Of a stretch of DNA of 64,000 bases, positions 11,561 to 22,880 are shown piece after piece. Numbering within the stretch: the stretch's first letter is position 1; every line of letters begins with the position of its first letter. The DNA is from Hamiltosporidium tvaerminnensis (Eukaryota; Microsporidia; Dubosqiidae): contig CM061249.1 of NCBI GenBank assembly GCA_022605425.2, positions 372,001 to 436,000 of the forward strand. The letters are read 5' to 3'. The translations under genes and the position numbers were made by a program. A model generated the notes under the pieces. The model saw nothing but the letters and a program-made list of their open reading frames with translations, was not told where the DNA came from and did no database searches.

Positions 11561-13521
11561 TAACACAATTAATTGATTTTATTTAAGAAAATATGCTAAA
11601 AATAATCATAGTCTATAAAACGTGACCAAAAACACTCTAAATTAAAAAATAAATATTTTTGCGTCAAATACTGTTATCAAAATGAATCTAAGAAACAATC
11701 AGGGTTATACATACAATAATATATCCAGGAAATGGCAAAATGTTTATTACAACTAAACCCTTCAAAGCGATCAAAAATTAATTTCAGAAAGCATTTGAAA
11801 TCTTATTAAATCGAATAAATGCACGCTTATCTCATTAAATCAAATAAAGAAATTTAATTTTTGTTCTGTGTGCACGTATTTCGAAAAAACAATATAATTT
11901 ATCAGTCTATACAATGAGATTTGCTTCAAATTGATTTATAATATTCATTTATTTTTTATTATCGAGCAAAGTTCGATTGATAGATATGAAATTAGGTGTA
12001 ATTCTCACAATTTTACTTCTTTAAATTAATCAACTTCTGACTTCTTCATGCTTCTTCAACTGTAATTTTGAAAAAAATTAAACAGCAATTTAAATATTCA
12101 AAATGATAAAAAAAAATCATTTTGCTCAAATATAAGATTTATTTGGTTTAATATTTCGGGATTGGGTGTGTCATAAAGGCAAATGAAATGAATCAAATAT
12201 CTCTTTCTATTACAAAATAAAAAATTTAGCCATAGTAAATATAATAGTCAGGTACAGTAGATCATTGGTTGATAAAGTACCTCATTTGGTTTAATTAAAA
12301 GGAAATATTATTCCTGAAGATAAGGGTTAGTCATAGACAGATATATTGCAACATTGACAATCAATTTAGTATAGAAAGCAAGGCAGATTAAAGTTTTGGT
12401 AATTTAAATAATAAATGAGATTATTTCAATTTTCACATAATATTAGGCGGTTATAATTTTTTTTTTCACAATAAATTTGATGTCTTTCATTTAAGCAAGA
12501 TCATATTAGTAAATTTAATATAAAAAGCATCAATAAAAAAAACAGAAAAATCAATTATGATACGGCTATAAATTTTTCGAAAATACAGTATAATACAGAA
12601 GCCCTGGACAAAGCTTTTATCAATTCACAAACTCTTAATTTTACATAAAAATCTAAACTTCGGTTTATTTGAGCAAACCTACCTTACATTTAGATTATAC
12701 TAAATTTATTTAGACGGTAATTTTTTGAAAAAAATTCAAACATCTATGATTACCTTACCCACAAAATTTTAAAATAGAAGTCCGAGAAAGAAATACATAA
12801 CCAATTCTACGGATAGAATTGAAATATTAGTCCATATTAGAAGAAAATCAGCATTAAGATCAAGCTTGGTTATAAAATTTGAGCAGCATACTTGAAATTC
12901 ATAGAAAAATCACGAAAAGACGACAAAGCATACATCTTGTGGATATATAACAGTTAGGGATTCATTGTCTAAAATTATCTAAAAAACTCTCAAAGGCAGG
13001 CACAAGGAAGTGATTCAAGCCAAATTATATATAAATAAAAGATCAATACTTATACAAAATTTGCTACAAAATATTAAAAATTTTACACAAGGGAAATTTT
13101 AGGGGCATTTTGCATCGAATTAACCAAAAAAAACATAATCAGGTTTTTGATCATAAATTACGGCTTGTGGTGATTATATAGAATTTTCCAGCACAGAATT
13201 TTACTTGTACCCACTAGAAGAAATACTTTGTATAGGGAAAAAATTATGCGAAAATAATATAGCAATTTGATCAAAAAATGCATTTAATAATCTACATAAA
13301 AAATCGATAAATGTATAAATTTTAAACCTTTGGCTATATTAAAAATGGGAAGAATGGTTCGTATCTCAAATTATTTTGTTCTGGATTTTCAGATCATTGT
13401 TGGTTAGAAAAAAAGTTAATATAAAATTAGAAATATTTTTTGAATTGTGCAATTTTAATTTTAAAGAATGATATAATTTTTCCAAATTATAAAAATTTCT
13501 AATATTTCGAAAAAAAAAATA
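11561..13521. other. gene-poor AT-rich spacer
   Basis: No usable reading frames. It ends at the TA dinucleotide (13520-13521) that flanks the mariner element. Confidence 0.45.
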
Positions 13522-13743
13522 CACCCTCTGTCCGGAAATATGGTATACATTTTAAAAAAAACCGTAGATTATTGTGAATATAAAAAATAAATAGGCAACC
13601 GTCATGAGATTGTCATAGTAAATATTCATGACAATATAACCTAACATTTTTGACATTATTAATATCATTCTTAGTTAAAAAGTTACCGCTCAAACATCAG
13701 TGTTTCTTAAGGTAAAAAAAATTAGTACCGCTGCAAAACGAAT

Positions 13744-15075
13744 ATGGAAAATTTGGAAGGAAATTTGTTAAATTTAGAAAGAAGAGATTCAAAATATAAA
13801 CAGTTAACTAAAGAACAACGTCAAGGTATTTTAAAAAAATTATTACAGCAGATGAAGTATAATAGTTAAAACACGGTGCGATCAACTAAGTTTCTTCTGC
13901 CTTTCAAGTTTCCCGGCTAACTGTTAGCAGAATTTGGCATGCAGCATAAACTCAATACAAAAAAAGGCAAGATATGTGCCGATGTTTCTTCAAAAAAGAA
14001 AAAAAGATGCGGAAGAAAACCTAAAGAATATTCGAACAATTTAGCGCAAATAAGAAAACACTATTAAATCGTCGAGGAACGCTCACAAGTCTTTCCTTTG
14101 CAATTGATATTCCAAAATAAACTTTGTTTGATATATTCAAGTCGGGAAAGTATATGAAGAAAATATCTTCTACAGTTAAACCAACTTTAACAGATAAAAA
14201 TAAAATGGACAGATTGAAATTTTGCTTGTATAAAGTAAATCTTGCTAATAATGGAGATTTGCTTTTTGATGATTTGTACGACTACGTTCACATTGATGAA
14301 AAGTGGTTTTATCTAACTAAAGTTAAGCGCTCTTATTACTTAATGTTAAACGAAGAAAAACCGGAGAGAAACTGCAAAAGTAAGCCATTTATTTCGAAAA
14401 TAATGTTCATGGCTGCAGTAGCTCGACCACGCTATGATGCACATCGAAAGCTTTTTTTGATGGGAAAATTGGAATATGGCTATTTGTTTATCAAGAACCA
14501 GCTCAAAAAAATTCTAAGAATAGGGCTAAAGAACAATGATAAAAAAAATGTGGAATCTGTTACAGCAGTCATTGCAAAAACATGATCATTGATAGTGTAT
14601 TTCCGTAATTAAATCTAAATTTCCGCAAGCATACAAAAAGAAAACAATTTACGTACAACAAAACAATGCAAAACCCCATTTTTCTGATAATGATGCAGAT
14701 ATTGATGCTCTTGGTTCTGCTGATGACTGGAATATTAAATTTAAGGCGCAACCGGCAAATAGCCCCGATTTAAATGTTCTTGATTTAGGTTTTTTCAACT
14801 CCATACAATCGCTGCAACATGAAGCTTCGCCACACACAATTGACGAATTAATAAATTGTGTTCAAGATGCATTTCATCAATTAGAAGCGAATACTCTCGA
14901 TAACGTTTTTACAACATTGCAAGCATGTATGGAGTCAATTATGCTAGCAGATGGTGGAAATGGTTATAAAATACCTCATTTAAGTAAAGTAAAACTTCGT
15001 CGCGAAGGTCGACTGCTAGAAAAATATGTATGTTCCAAAGAAGAATACGTTAAAGCCAAATCAAATTTTGAGTGA
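13744..15075 (+). pseudogene. mariner transposase (DD39D), broken
   Basis: Cut-and-paste transposase of the plant MLE type. The frame opens at ATG 13744 (MENLEGNLL) and reads a helix-turn-helix-like start (LTKEQRQGIL), then stops at ~13867 and resumes in other frames (AFQVSRLTVSRIW, CGRKPKEYS). The longest open piece is 14124-14585, holding HIDEKWFYLTKVKR with the first catalytic Asp (codon 14295-14297) and FMAAVARPRYD. After another shift, the last piece carries VQQNNAKPH (14653-14679) and SPDLNVLDLGFF. The third Asp (14782-14784) is 39 residues beyond the second catalytic position, giving DD39D spacing. The second catalytic Asp is Asn here (codon 14662-14664), so the enzyme would be dead even with the frame intact. 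Ends at TGA 15073-15075. Confidence 0.9.
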
Positions 15076-15205
15076 ATTATTAATTTTAATATATATTTTT
15101 TTAAATCGTTATTTAATATTTACATTAATATTTATTTAATGTTCGAAATAAAGGTAATATAATAAACTTGTCCTTACCTTTTTTATTTTATTTTATTTTT
15201 TTCGC

Positions 15206-15229
15206 AAATGTATACCATATTTCCGGACA
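15206..15229 (-). repeat. extra internal copy of the mariner terminal repeat
   Basis: aaatgtataccatatttccg followed by gaca: same sequence and orientation as the right TIR, about 40 bases inside it. A duplicated subterminal binding site or a slipped end. Confidence 0.8.
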
Positions 15230-15289
15230 AAAAAATCGCTAAAATGTATACCATATTTCCGGACAGAGGGAGTAATAAATAAGATAGAA

Positions 15290-15560
15290 TTTCAGTACAT
15301 TATACTTGCTAGAGTAAAGCATGTTCCCCACTGTGCCGAGAGAAGAATTGGCTTGGTGTATTTTCGGCTTATTGTAAGAGACAAATAAATGGGCTGGTCT
15401 TCCGGGTTTGGCGTACGGCTGACAACCCACCTTTAAAATTCCTTTGTTAAGAAACCCGAAAATATAAACAAGCACACTGGAAAAAGATCGGTAACTGTAT
15501 TACTGAGGGCAGCCAAGTCTCGTAGGGGGCTGTAGCGCTGACGATGAAAGTAAAGCATGA
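15290..15560. other. GC-richer island of unknown origin
   Basis: Between the mariner and the leucine-rich gene lies a stretch of near-50% GC (for example ggctggtcttccgggtttgg and gcgtacggctgacaacccac) quite unlike its surroundings. It has no frame that looks coding. In style it recalls the untranslated ends of arthropod LINEs, but that is an impression from memory. Confidence 0.35.
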
Positions 15561-15604
15561 ACAAAAAAAACATGAAAATAAAACTTATTAAAGATATATT
15601 TTAC

Positions 15605-17923
15605 TCAAATAACATATATTTCGTGTTGATTATTACCAAAAATCTCTTTAAATTTGTGCTTTTCAGACCATAACAATTGGTGGAATCCGATTTCTATATT
15701 TAGTTTAGAGGAATAAAATCTGACAAATCTAAACAGATCAACATAATCAAAAAAGCGATACTTTGTCTGAATACTTAGACTTCTTAACTTTCTGAGTCTT
15801 GATAAGAATATAATATCGCACTTTCGTATAGTAATGTTTATCGAAGTTAATATTTCGATTGTACATTCTTCGTTTTTATCAAATAGCTCCGAAAAGGATA
15901 TTTGGTAGAAGTCACATTCAAAAATATGCAAGTAATGCATTTTTTTATAATTTACAATCGATTTTCTATCTTTAAACCCTATTTTGAAATATTCAAGTTG
16001 TAATTTTTCAATATTCAACATTTTTTCGTTTCCAAATAATTCACTTAGCGAACCTCCTTTTGATCTAAAACTAACATTTAGATCAATAATAGAGTCATTA
16101 TTTAAAAAATCCAAAAAACCCGAATCGCAAGTGCCTTCTTCGCTGAAATGAAATTTTTCTAGCAAACTTAGCTTGATCATATTATTTTCAAATATTTTTA
16201 TAAAGAAATAGGTGTCTATATTTGAGAGAAGAGTTAAATTTTTTAATTTCGGCATCGAATTGATAAATTCGAATATTCTATCCTGATTTTCGAGCACACA
16301 GCCAATGATAGAAAGTTCGTTCATCAATAAATGCTTATGATAGTTTGTTGTATGTTTTGGAAATGTAATTGTCGAGTCAGTGACCACAATAGTTTCTAAA
16401 TTTGATAACAGCAAAACCTCAGATAAAAACTTGCTAGATAATTTCGCTCTATGAATTTGAAAACCTTTAAGATTTTTACTTATATATAAGCTCTCAAAAT
16501 ATATTCGATCGACATAGATATTATATATATGCATCTCAATTTTACGAATTTTAGAACGGTCAAGAATGTTAACTTTAAATTCTATATTCGAAAAATAAAT
16601 AGTTATGGTATCTGACAAATATATTTGATAGTTTTCAGAATCAAATTCTTCCTGTGAAATAAAAATTTTATTTGTAGAATCTATTGAATGCATATTTATA
16701 GGCGCGATATTAATTGATTTATTATTGTTAGTAATTTTTAAAAACCTTGAAGTGAGTTTTTGATCTTCTATTATTTCCATATAGAATAGTGAAACTAGAT
16801 TTTTGATAAATGTATATGATTTATCGGAAAAAACCTTGTATTCACCATAAGAATGAAACAAATATATATCTCTCAAACATGTGAAATTCTTAAAATAATT
16901 TTCTTTAAATGAAGTAAACTGGCAGTAGAAGAAAAATAATGTCTTTACGTTTTTAAAAGCCAAATTTTGGAAAGTACGTTTTAAAAGTTCCATGTCCTTC
17001 CAAGCCCAAAAACAAAGCTCCGAAGTAGATGTATAAGGTTTGAATAAAAATGAATTTAAAATATGATTATTATTTTCACCACAATACGAAACCATTCTTA
17101 GAGGTCGAAATAATAGAAAAAATATTCTGAGCCCAATCTTAAACTCTCGATTATATTGCATCTGTCTGTCTATCTCAACAAGAAATTTCGAGGTGATTTG
17201 AACGAATTGTTTTTTTGAACAAAAATCTTTATCAAAATTATCTTTTATTATTTTTTTTATTAATTGTGGAGATGTTTTTCCAAATATTGAGTTCACATCA
17301 AAGAAATAAATTGAGCAAAATTCATACAAAATACTTTTGCATATTGATGATGATGGTGTAATACTCTTTAATACTTTACTATTAGTACAATAACACCGAT
17401 TGTTGTAAATAGTAGATACCAAAACAATTCGAATAAATTGATGAAATATTTTATCCTTTTTAAATTTAAAAACATCAAGTATATGTATGATTAAGACACA
17501 ATCATCTATTCTAAAATTTTCTTTGCAGTCATTAAATGCTTGTAATGACTTTAAAAAATATCTAAATTCATTGTAAGTTAGAATATTTGTATTTATAAAA
17601 ATTATTCTGTCGGCTATTTCCTCGCCTTCGAGCTTGAAAGTTAACGGAGACATATCACAATCTCTAATCACTAATTTTGTACATTCCATACATTCTTTAT
17701 GTCGATAACAATTATATTTTCGTTTGACAAGCTTAGAAAAAGAAGTTTCGAATTCATTATGGCGTTCTGTATTCGCTTCTACCTCATGTATTTCTGTATA
17801 AAAATGTAAAATAATTTGTTTTTCTAGTTTTAAAGCTTCGACCCAGAAAATTAAAGCAAATAAGTATACTGCATGGAATCTTGGCGCAATCATTAGAAAA
17901 TAATTTTGTAATTTTACCTTCAT
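15605..17923 (-). CDS. secreted leucine-rich repeat-like protein, 772 aa
   Basis: The N-terminus has a long hydrophobic segment (about residues 18-32, VYLFALIFWVEAL) after a short basic lead, consistent with a signal peptide or anchor. A Cys cluster follows (~70-90, CYRHKECMECTKLVIRDC). From about residue 330 to the end there are many irregular Leu/Ile/Phe-spaced segments with the look of degenerate leucine-rich repeats (LKNLTLLSNID, LLEKFHFSEE, IEKLQLEYFKIG, MHYLHIFECDF, LRKLRSLSIQT), spaced about 22-28 residues. Such proteins form large lineage-specific families in microsporidia and are thought to face the host; that role is inferred. ATG 17923 is preceded directly by AAATCCCTA, the CCC start signal. 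A second Met at residue 11 is possible. Stands alone. Confidence 0.75.
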   Translation of the reverse strand: MKVKLQNYFLMIAPRFHAVYLFALIFWVEALKLEKQIILHFYTEIHEVEANTERHNEFETSFSKLVKRKYNCYRHKECMECTKLVIRDCDMSPLTFKLEGEEIADRIIFINTNILTYNEFRYFLKSLQAFNDCKENFRIDDCVLIIHILDVFKFKKDKIFHQFIRIVLVSTIYNNRCYCTNSKVLKSITPSSSICKSILYEFCSIYFFDVNSIFGKTSPQLIKKIIKDNFDKDFCSKKQFVQITSKFLVEIDRQMQYNREFKIGLRIFFLLFRPLRMVSYCGENNNHILNSFLFKPYTSTSELCFWAWKDMELLKRTFQNLAFKNVKTLFFFYCQFTSFKENYFKNFTCLRDIYLFHSYGEYKVFSDKSYTFIKNLVSLFYMEIIEDQKLTSRFLKITNNNKSINIAPINMHSIDSTNKIFISQEEFDSENYQIYLSDTITIYFSNIEFKVNILDRSKIRKIEMHIYNIYVDRIYFESLYISKNLKGFQIHRAKLSSKFLSEVLLLSNLETIVVTDSTITFPKHTTNYHKHLLMNELSIIGCVLENQDRIFEFINSMPKLKNLTLLSNIDTYFFIKIFENNMIKLSLLEKFHFSEEGTCDSGFLDFLNNDSIIDLNVSFRSKGGSLSELFGNEKMLNIEKLQLEYFKIGFKDRKSIVNYKKMHYLHIFECDFYQISFSELFDKNEECTIEILTSINITIRKCDIIFLSRLRKLRSLSIQTKYRFFDYVDLFRFVRFYSSKLNIEIGFHQLLWSEKHKFKEIFGNNQHEIYVI

Positions 17924-17925
17924 TA

Positions 17926-17928
17926 GGG
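17926..17928 (-). promoter_or_regulatory. CCC start signal of the leucine-rich gene
   Basis: Minus strand AAATCCCTAATG: CCC two bases before the start codon. Confidence 0.5.
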
Positions 17929-17929
17929 A

Positions 17930-20860
17930 TTTGAATACAAATTAAATTTAAATAATAATTAAGATTAAAATTTCTAAGATAATTAGATTGTTTAGTTGTA
18001 ATATTTTTTTTTATCTAAAATCATGATAAAAAAGTAAAAACATATAACATTCATTTTTATAATTTGATCCTACACGAAATATAGAAAATAAATCATTATT
18101 TAATCTCATATAACATTCAAATATTGTAGTGAACGGATAAAGATAATCAAACAAAACATACTCAAAAAATTATATTCAATAAAAAACTCAGTTCATGTAA
18201 CGAAATGAATACTTGTAATCATTTATATAGTCTAAGATTGCGATCCATCGACAAAGAATTGCGTAACAATATCAAATTAATTTAAAAAAAAAACAAAACG
18301 ACAATAGCAGTCTTCCGATTACGAATATGAATCTTTTATTTGTTCATAAATCTTATACAACCAATAATAGTGTGTAGATTTAAACACGAAACCCCCCCCA
18401 AAAAAAAAAATCGTTAATTGGTTCAAAATAATATCCAGGTCGTATACTGTTCAAAAAAACTTCTGGTTATGGTAAAGATTAATAATAGAATTCCTATATA
18501 TTTTGCTTTTTAACGTAAAATATAAAGTTTTATTTTTTACATTTCTTTTGAGCCGCTTTTTTCAAATAAATCAATCTAAATAAAATCAATGTAAAGAAGC
18601 CTTCTCTGATGTATTTTTTTCTATTTACAATAATTACTTCATCAAACAATTTTAAATAATTATACTTGATTAAATTACAATTTGATTGATAAAGACAAGC
18701 GGTAATTTTGACAACAAATAGATTACCTAATACAGCATAGTCTAATAAAACGTTTCAAGAGAATAAGTGATAACGAGAAAAAAGATAGAATTTGGTAAAA
18801 TTGGTAGAAAATATAACAGAATAAGCAGAAAACGGACCCAAAGCACAAAAAAAATCAACAAAAAAAAATGATAAAAATTGCTAATTAAAAAGAAGCTGAT
18901 TTTGGGAGAAATATTTAAAGACTATCATAATAGAGATGTGAAAGACTGAAAAAATATACAAGAAAATCTAATAGGTGAGGAAATAAAGTGCAAAATGTGA
19001 ACATTAATAAATTACAAGTTTGGCTTTTGAAGTTTTAAAAGATAATCTACTTTGTTTTTTTTTTTGAATTTTAAATTAAGTTTGTTGCCACGAGCCAAGC
19101 TGTAGTAAGTATATAAATAGTATATTTCATACCCCTAAGAAGGATAGGAAATAACAATAAAATACCTGGATAAATATATCATGTTGTTTTAATATTTTTA
19201 GAAGACCGATACACATCATTAAGCTTATATAAATTAAAGAAGAATAAGAATGAGCCTTTTCTAAGTCATATTTTTCATTGAAAGACTATTGTGTATAATT
19301 GCGAACGAAAAGAATTATTCGTTGCCGAAAATTTAAATTTAAAAATGTTGATTGGATTAGTTCCCAGAATAAAAAAATAATTTTTACTATTCTAAAAATA
19401 GTGTCTCATAGAAACTCGCAGCAACAGGCCGGACATTACTTGCCCCTGCCTCGCCTCATTTTTTTAGACTAGGTGTTCTATTAAATAAACTAAGACAATA
19501 AATGACAATAAATAGCTTTTTCAAAGAAAAGTAGATAAAGTATTCAAATATGAAGTAGAATGCAAATAAAATTTATTTATTTTTCAACATTTTTGATAAT
19601 CAGAATTTTTTTTAATATTTAAAATCTCCAAACTGCAATCACATTATTTAGTGGCATAATTCAATATAATAAAATTGATACCGTTGAGATTTTTTCCAAA
19701 AATTTCTTGAAACTGTAATTCTAGTTTACCAATAGCAATTATACATAAAGATTATAAGTTCCTATCTGATTATCTAGATTTGTGAACATAATCTCGTTAC
19801 TTTGATTTAAGGGAATGTTTATTCACATATAAATGTAGAGCCGATGGCGAAATTACAAACCAAGCAAACCCATAAAAGTGATAGAAGTATGTAGTTGGAA
19901 AACTCTTATAAAATTTCAGAAATGATAATTCGAATATATTTATTTTTAAAGATAATCAAATTGCTTATCTATTATTTCTGATCGAAATTTCGGTGGTGTG
20001 CTTCGATATTGGCAGTCAAAATATTTTGCTAAATTAAATATCTTTTGCCACTGTATCGTATCAGAAAAACAAAAATCAGAATATTTTTAAAGTATCTAAA
20101 ATTTAAATTTAAAACTCTATTTGAGATGGTGCCTTTGTATATCCTTAAAATTTTGGCAGGTATTAGGCGAGAAACATTCTTATATATATTTGGATAAAAA
20201 AATGATTTACATTGAGAGTATTGTTTAGGCATCATCTGTGCTTCCCTGTAATTTTAAATTAAATTCGCGTTTTGGATTAATTCGGTAAAAAAAAAGAACA
20301 TTCACATAGTTTATTGCTTCTAGACACAGAAAAGTGACTTCTTCCTTTAATTCTAAATAATCAACGACTGTTCTAAATTTCTAAATCTGTTAAGACACTT
20401 TTCCAGTCCTGAGCCAGCGCTTTCCAGAAAAACATGAGGAACTATTCCTTTGGATTCTTTATTAAACACATAGAAGAGACAATTATAAGGACTACATTCC
20501 TTTTTATAGTTAACAAGGGATATGGTTTGTTTTAAAACGTAGTAACCCCCAAGAATTTCTCATACAACGACTGATAAGGAATAATACAACGTATTATCAA
20601 GGGATGCTAATCACTTGATTTAAATGATCCTTTATACAAGATCAATAACACATCTGAGTATTCAAATAATAGGCATTCCGACATCGGTTGTAACACAATT
20701 TGAGAATCTATCGGGTATTGTTTCTGTTAACTGATTTTCGACCTCTTATATAACATCTAGGCAAATCTTCGCACCTTTAATATTAAGAAAGTACAAACTA
20801 TATGCATATACTTCAGAAATTTGGCAATTCCTAGAGTAAAAAGCAACCCCTGAGCTATAT
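17930..20860. other. long gene-poor AT-rich region
   Basis: About 2.9 kb with no frame that I accept. The 68-codon minus frame at 20029-20235 has no features and no CCC signal. No matches to repeats A or B, the R4 element or the mariner were seen. Confidence 0.45.
20847..20850 (+). promoter_or_regulatory. CCCC start signal of the 133-aa gene
   Basis: AACCCCTGAGCTATATATG. Same arrangement as at other genes of the window, but on an uncertain gene. Confidence 0.3.
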
Positions 20861-21262
20861 ATGAACATAATTAAACACATTTGGAGTGAAAGAAAACCTT
20901 TATACGTATTTGTTTTTGGCGGGGAATTGTATAATTATATTATCCTAAATATCCTCTCTCTTTTACTGCCTTTTTCAGCAGAAGAACTGATTTTTTTTTT
21001 GAATGTATTAACTAGACTCGTTTCTAATACTACAGAATTGCAAAAAAATTATTTACTACTGTCTCTTAAACGAATTAAGAATTTCCTCAAAAAATTAGCG
21101 AAGTTAAAACTAGCTCGGGTTGCTGCTTTTTGTCTAGTATTTTTTTTAACCAAAATTTACTGGGATTTAAAGCTGCATATTATCGTTTTAATTTTTTTAT
21201 TCCTAAACTTATACTATATTTCTTGTAATTCTGAAATTTTTAGTATCGTAATGACATTCTAA
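20861..21262 (+). CDS. small putative membrane protein, 133 aa
   Basis: I do not recognise it. There are hydrophobic stretches around residues 23-38 (LYNYIILNILSLLLPF) and 88-122 (AAFCLVFFLT, then LHIIVLIFLFLNLYY), separated by a basic helix (LKRIKNFLKKLAKLKLAR). This gives two or three membrane segments. In favour of a real gene: an ATG start and CCCC 10 bases upstream (20847-20850). Against: short, isolated in decayed DNA, and no homologue I can name. Confidence 0.4.
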   Translation: MNIIKHIWSERKPLYVFVFGGELYNYIILNILSLLLPFSAEELIFFLNVLTRLVSNTTELQKNYLLLSLKRIKNFLKKLAKLKLARVAAFCLVFFLTKIYWDLKLHIIVLIFLFLNLYYISCNSEIFSIVMTF

Positions 21263-22239
21263 TTGTATTAGTGAAGAACATATATTGTTTCGCTGCAAAT
21301 ATACATATTATCTCATAAACTTACTTAATTTAAAAATAAAGATCGCCCGTTTGCACTTTGAACGTTTTAATTCACTATAAATCTTTATTTTTGTGTCTAT
21401 ATTCATATCTGTGCAAATTATGAGAATTAAGGATGAAATCTAATATGTTTAACAGTAAAATTCCAAAACTTAGAATGGAATTAAGGAGTTCATTATTACA
21501 GCAGAAGAGTAGGAAATAAAAAAACGCAATGTTTTAATAGTGAGATATTTTTTTTTCTATGAGAATATAGGAGGTTTAAGTTTTTTGTAATTATTTGAAC
21601 CTAAAAAATCCTATTCGGGGCAAAGTAAAGATAAGAGGGCAGTTAAATCACAAAGACCGAATGATTTCTATTTTCTATAATTAGACAACATTTTTGAATG
21701 AAAAGATATAACCAGGTAGTATAATGATCGGGACATCCAACTCTCGGTTGGGAAGCTATAAGCTCTATTCTACGTAACAAGATGATCTCTATCCCCTCTT
21801 ATCTATAAACTAGTTTGTATCGATGGGACATAATTTATTTAGAACCGTTCAGCCTGATGAGTATTTGGCGGGTTTCTAGTTAATAATACAAATTTGAGAT
21901 GGCTATTTCAATGCTATTAAGAAATTGCTCTCTAACTCAATAATAAAGAATACAATTCATATAATGTAGCTTATATTCGTTTAAACGGATCAAATAGTAA
22001 CTATTTAATTAAATCTGTTTTAAATTTCCTGTTTGATATGTATGTACTATGCAATGATAAGATTATAGTATATTATCTTTTTGAATTAAGCGTTTTATTG
22101 AATGTAAACTCTTCTATAAATTTATTTTTACTTCATATTTTCAAATATTATACTTTCAATTTGGGATTTTAAAAAGACTAAATATTTTAAAACAAATGTC
22201 TATGTTTTATTTTTCTTAGTATATTATCGCGTTTTGGTG
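21263..22239. other. gene-poor spacer
   Basis: No coding frames. Contains the tRNA-like stretch at ~21710-21775 listed separately. Confidence 0.45.
21710..21775 (+). pseudogene. possible tRNA-Glu(CUC)-like relic
   Basis: GGTAGTATAATGATC resembles the A box and D arm of a eukaryotic tRNA-Glu. CCAA-CTCTCGG-TTGG gives a 4-5 bp anticodon stem with a 7-base loop holding U33 and the anticodon CTC. The T arm (AGCTCTATTC) is far from GGTTCGATTCC and no acceptor stem forms, so this is at best a dead copy or tRNA-derived piece. Confidence 0.2.
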
Positions 22240-22880
22240 ATTAAAATAGATAACTGCACCCTGATATTACATCTATAATCCCTAAAATATCCTCATAGCA
22301 AATATTAGCTTAAAATAGCATGTAGAACTCATCTAAATGACGAAGAAGTTTCCTGGTGTGCGCCGATGTCGATTGCTTCGAATGTTATCGCAGGTTGAAG
22401 TTCGTTTAAAGATTCCATAAGATCAGCGAAATTTCACTCGCTCAGCATTTTCCGATAAGAATATACTTTTGCTTATAAGATATCCACGAGACTCATATTG
22501 GGTTTATCAAGACCCCGCAATGGCAAACTAACCCAAATAATTCGCCTCTTGACAGTTTTATGTTTTAAACAGTATGTTTTTTGCATTTACAGGCGTTAAG
22601 TATTCTTAACGAAGGAGTAAAGCAAGGATTTCATGCTTATACACATTTCATGTAAAATTCCAGCCGTTTTTCCCCATCTAGTTACATTTATACCACAAGG
22701 CGAGTTTGTAGGGAAGTTAGATATTTTTTAGATTTTCTCTTCTAAATACAACCTCACGAGAAATAACCGAAGATCTTTTTAGGTTTTAATTTCACTCACG
22801 GTTCCAAAAATAATTGTCACTCGAATTCACAAATCATTGCCAAGCCGAATGTTTTTAAACTAATTATTCTATTTCCCCTA
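22240..22880 (-). repeat. interspersed repeat A, copy 3 (decayed)
   Basis: On the minus strand: ggggaaatagaataattagt head, cggcttggcaatgatttgtg, ggcggcgaa-like middle, gttaagaatacttaacgcct and a poor tail, in the same order as the other A copies but heavily substituted. Confidence 0.6.

Larger units (their letters stand above)
13522..15272 (+). mobile_element. plant-type mariner-like element (DD39D), inactive
   Basis: Complete Tc1/mariner element of about 1751 bp. The two ends are inverted copies of each other: 13522-13554 reads CACCCTCTGTCCGGAAATAT and onward, and the complement of 15240-15272 reads CTCCCTCTGTCCGGAAATAT and onward, with one mismatch near the tip. Both sides are flanked by TA (13520-13521 and 15273-15274), the target duplication of this superfamily. 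A second inward copy of the terminal sequence lies at 15206-15229. The transposase inside is broken. The TIR resembles the CTCCCTC-type ends of plant mariner and Stowaway elements. Confidence 0.93.
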
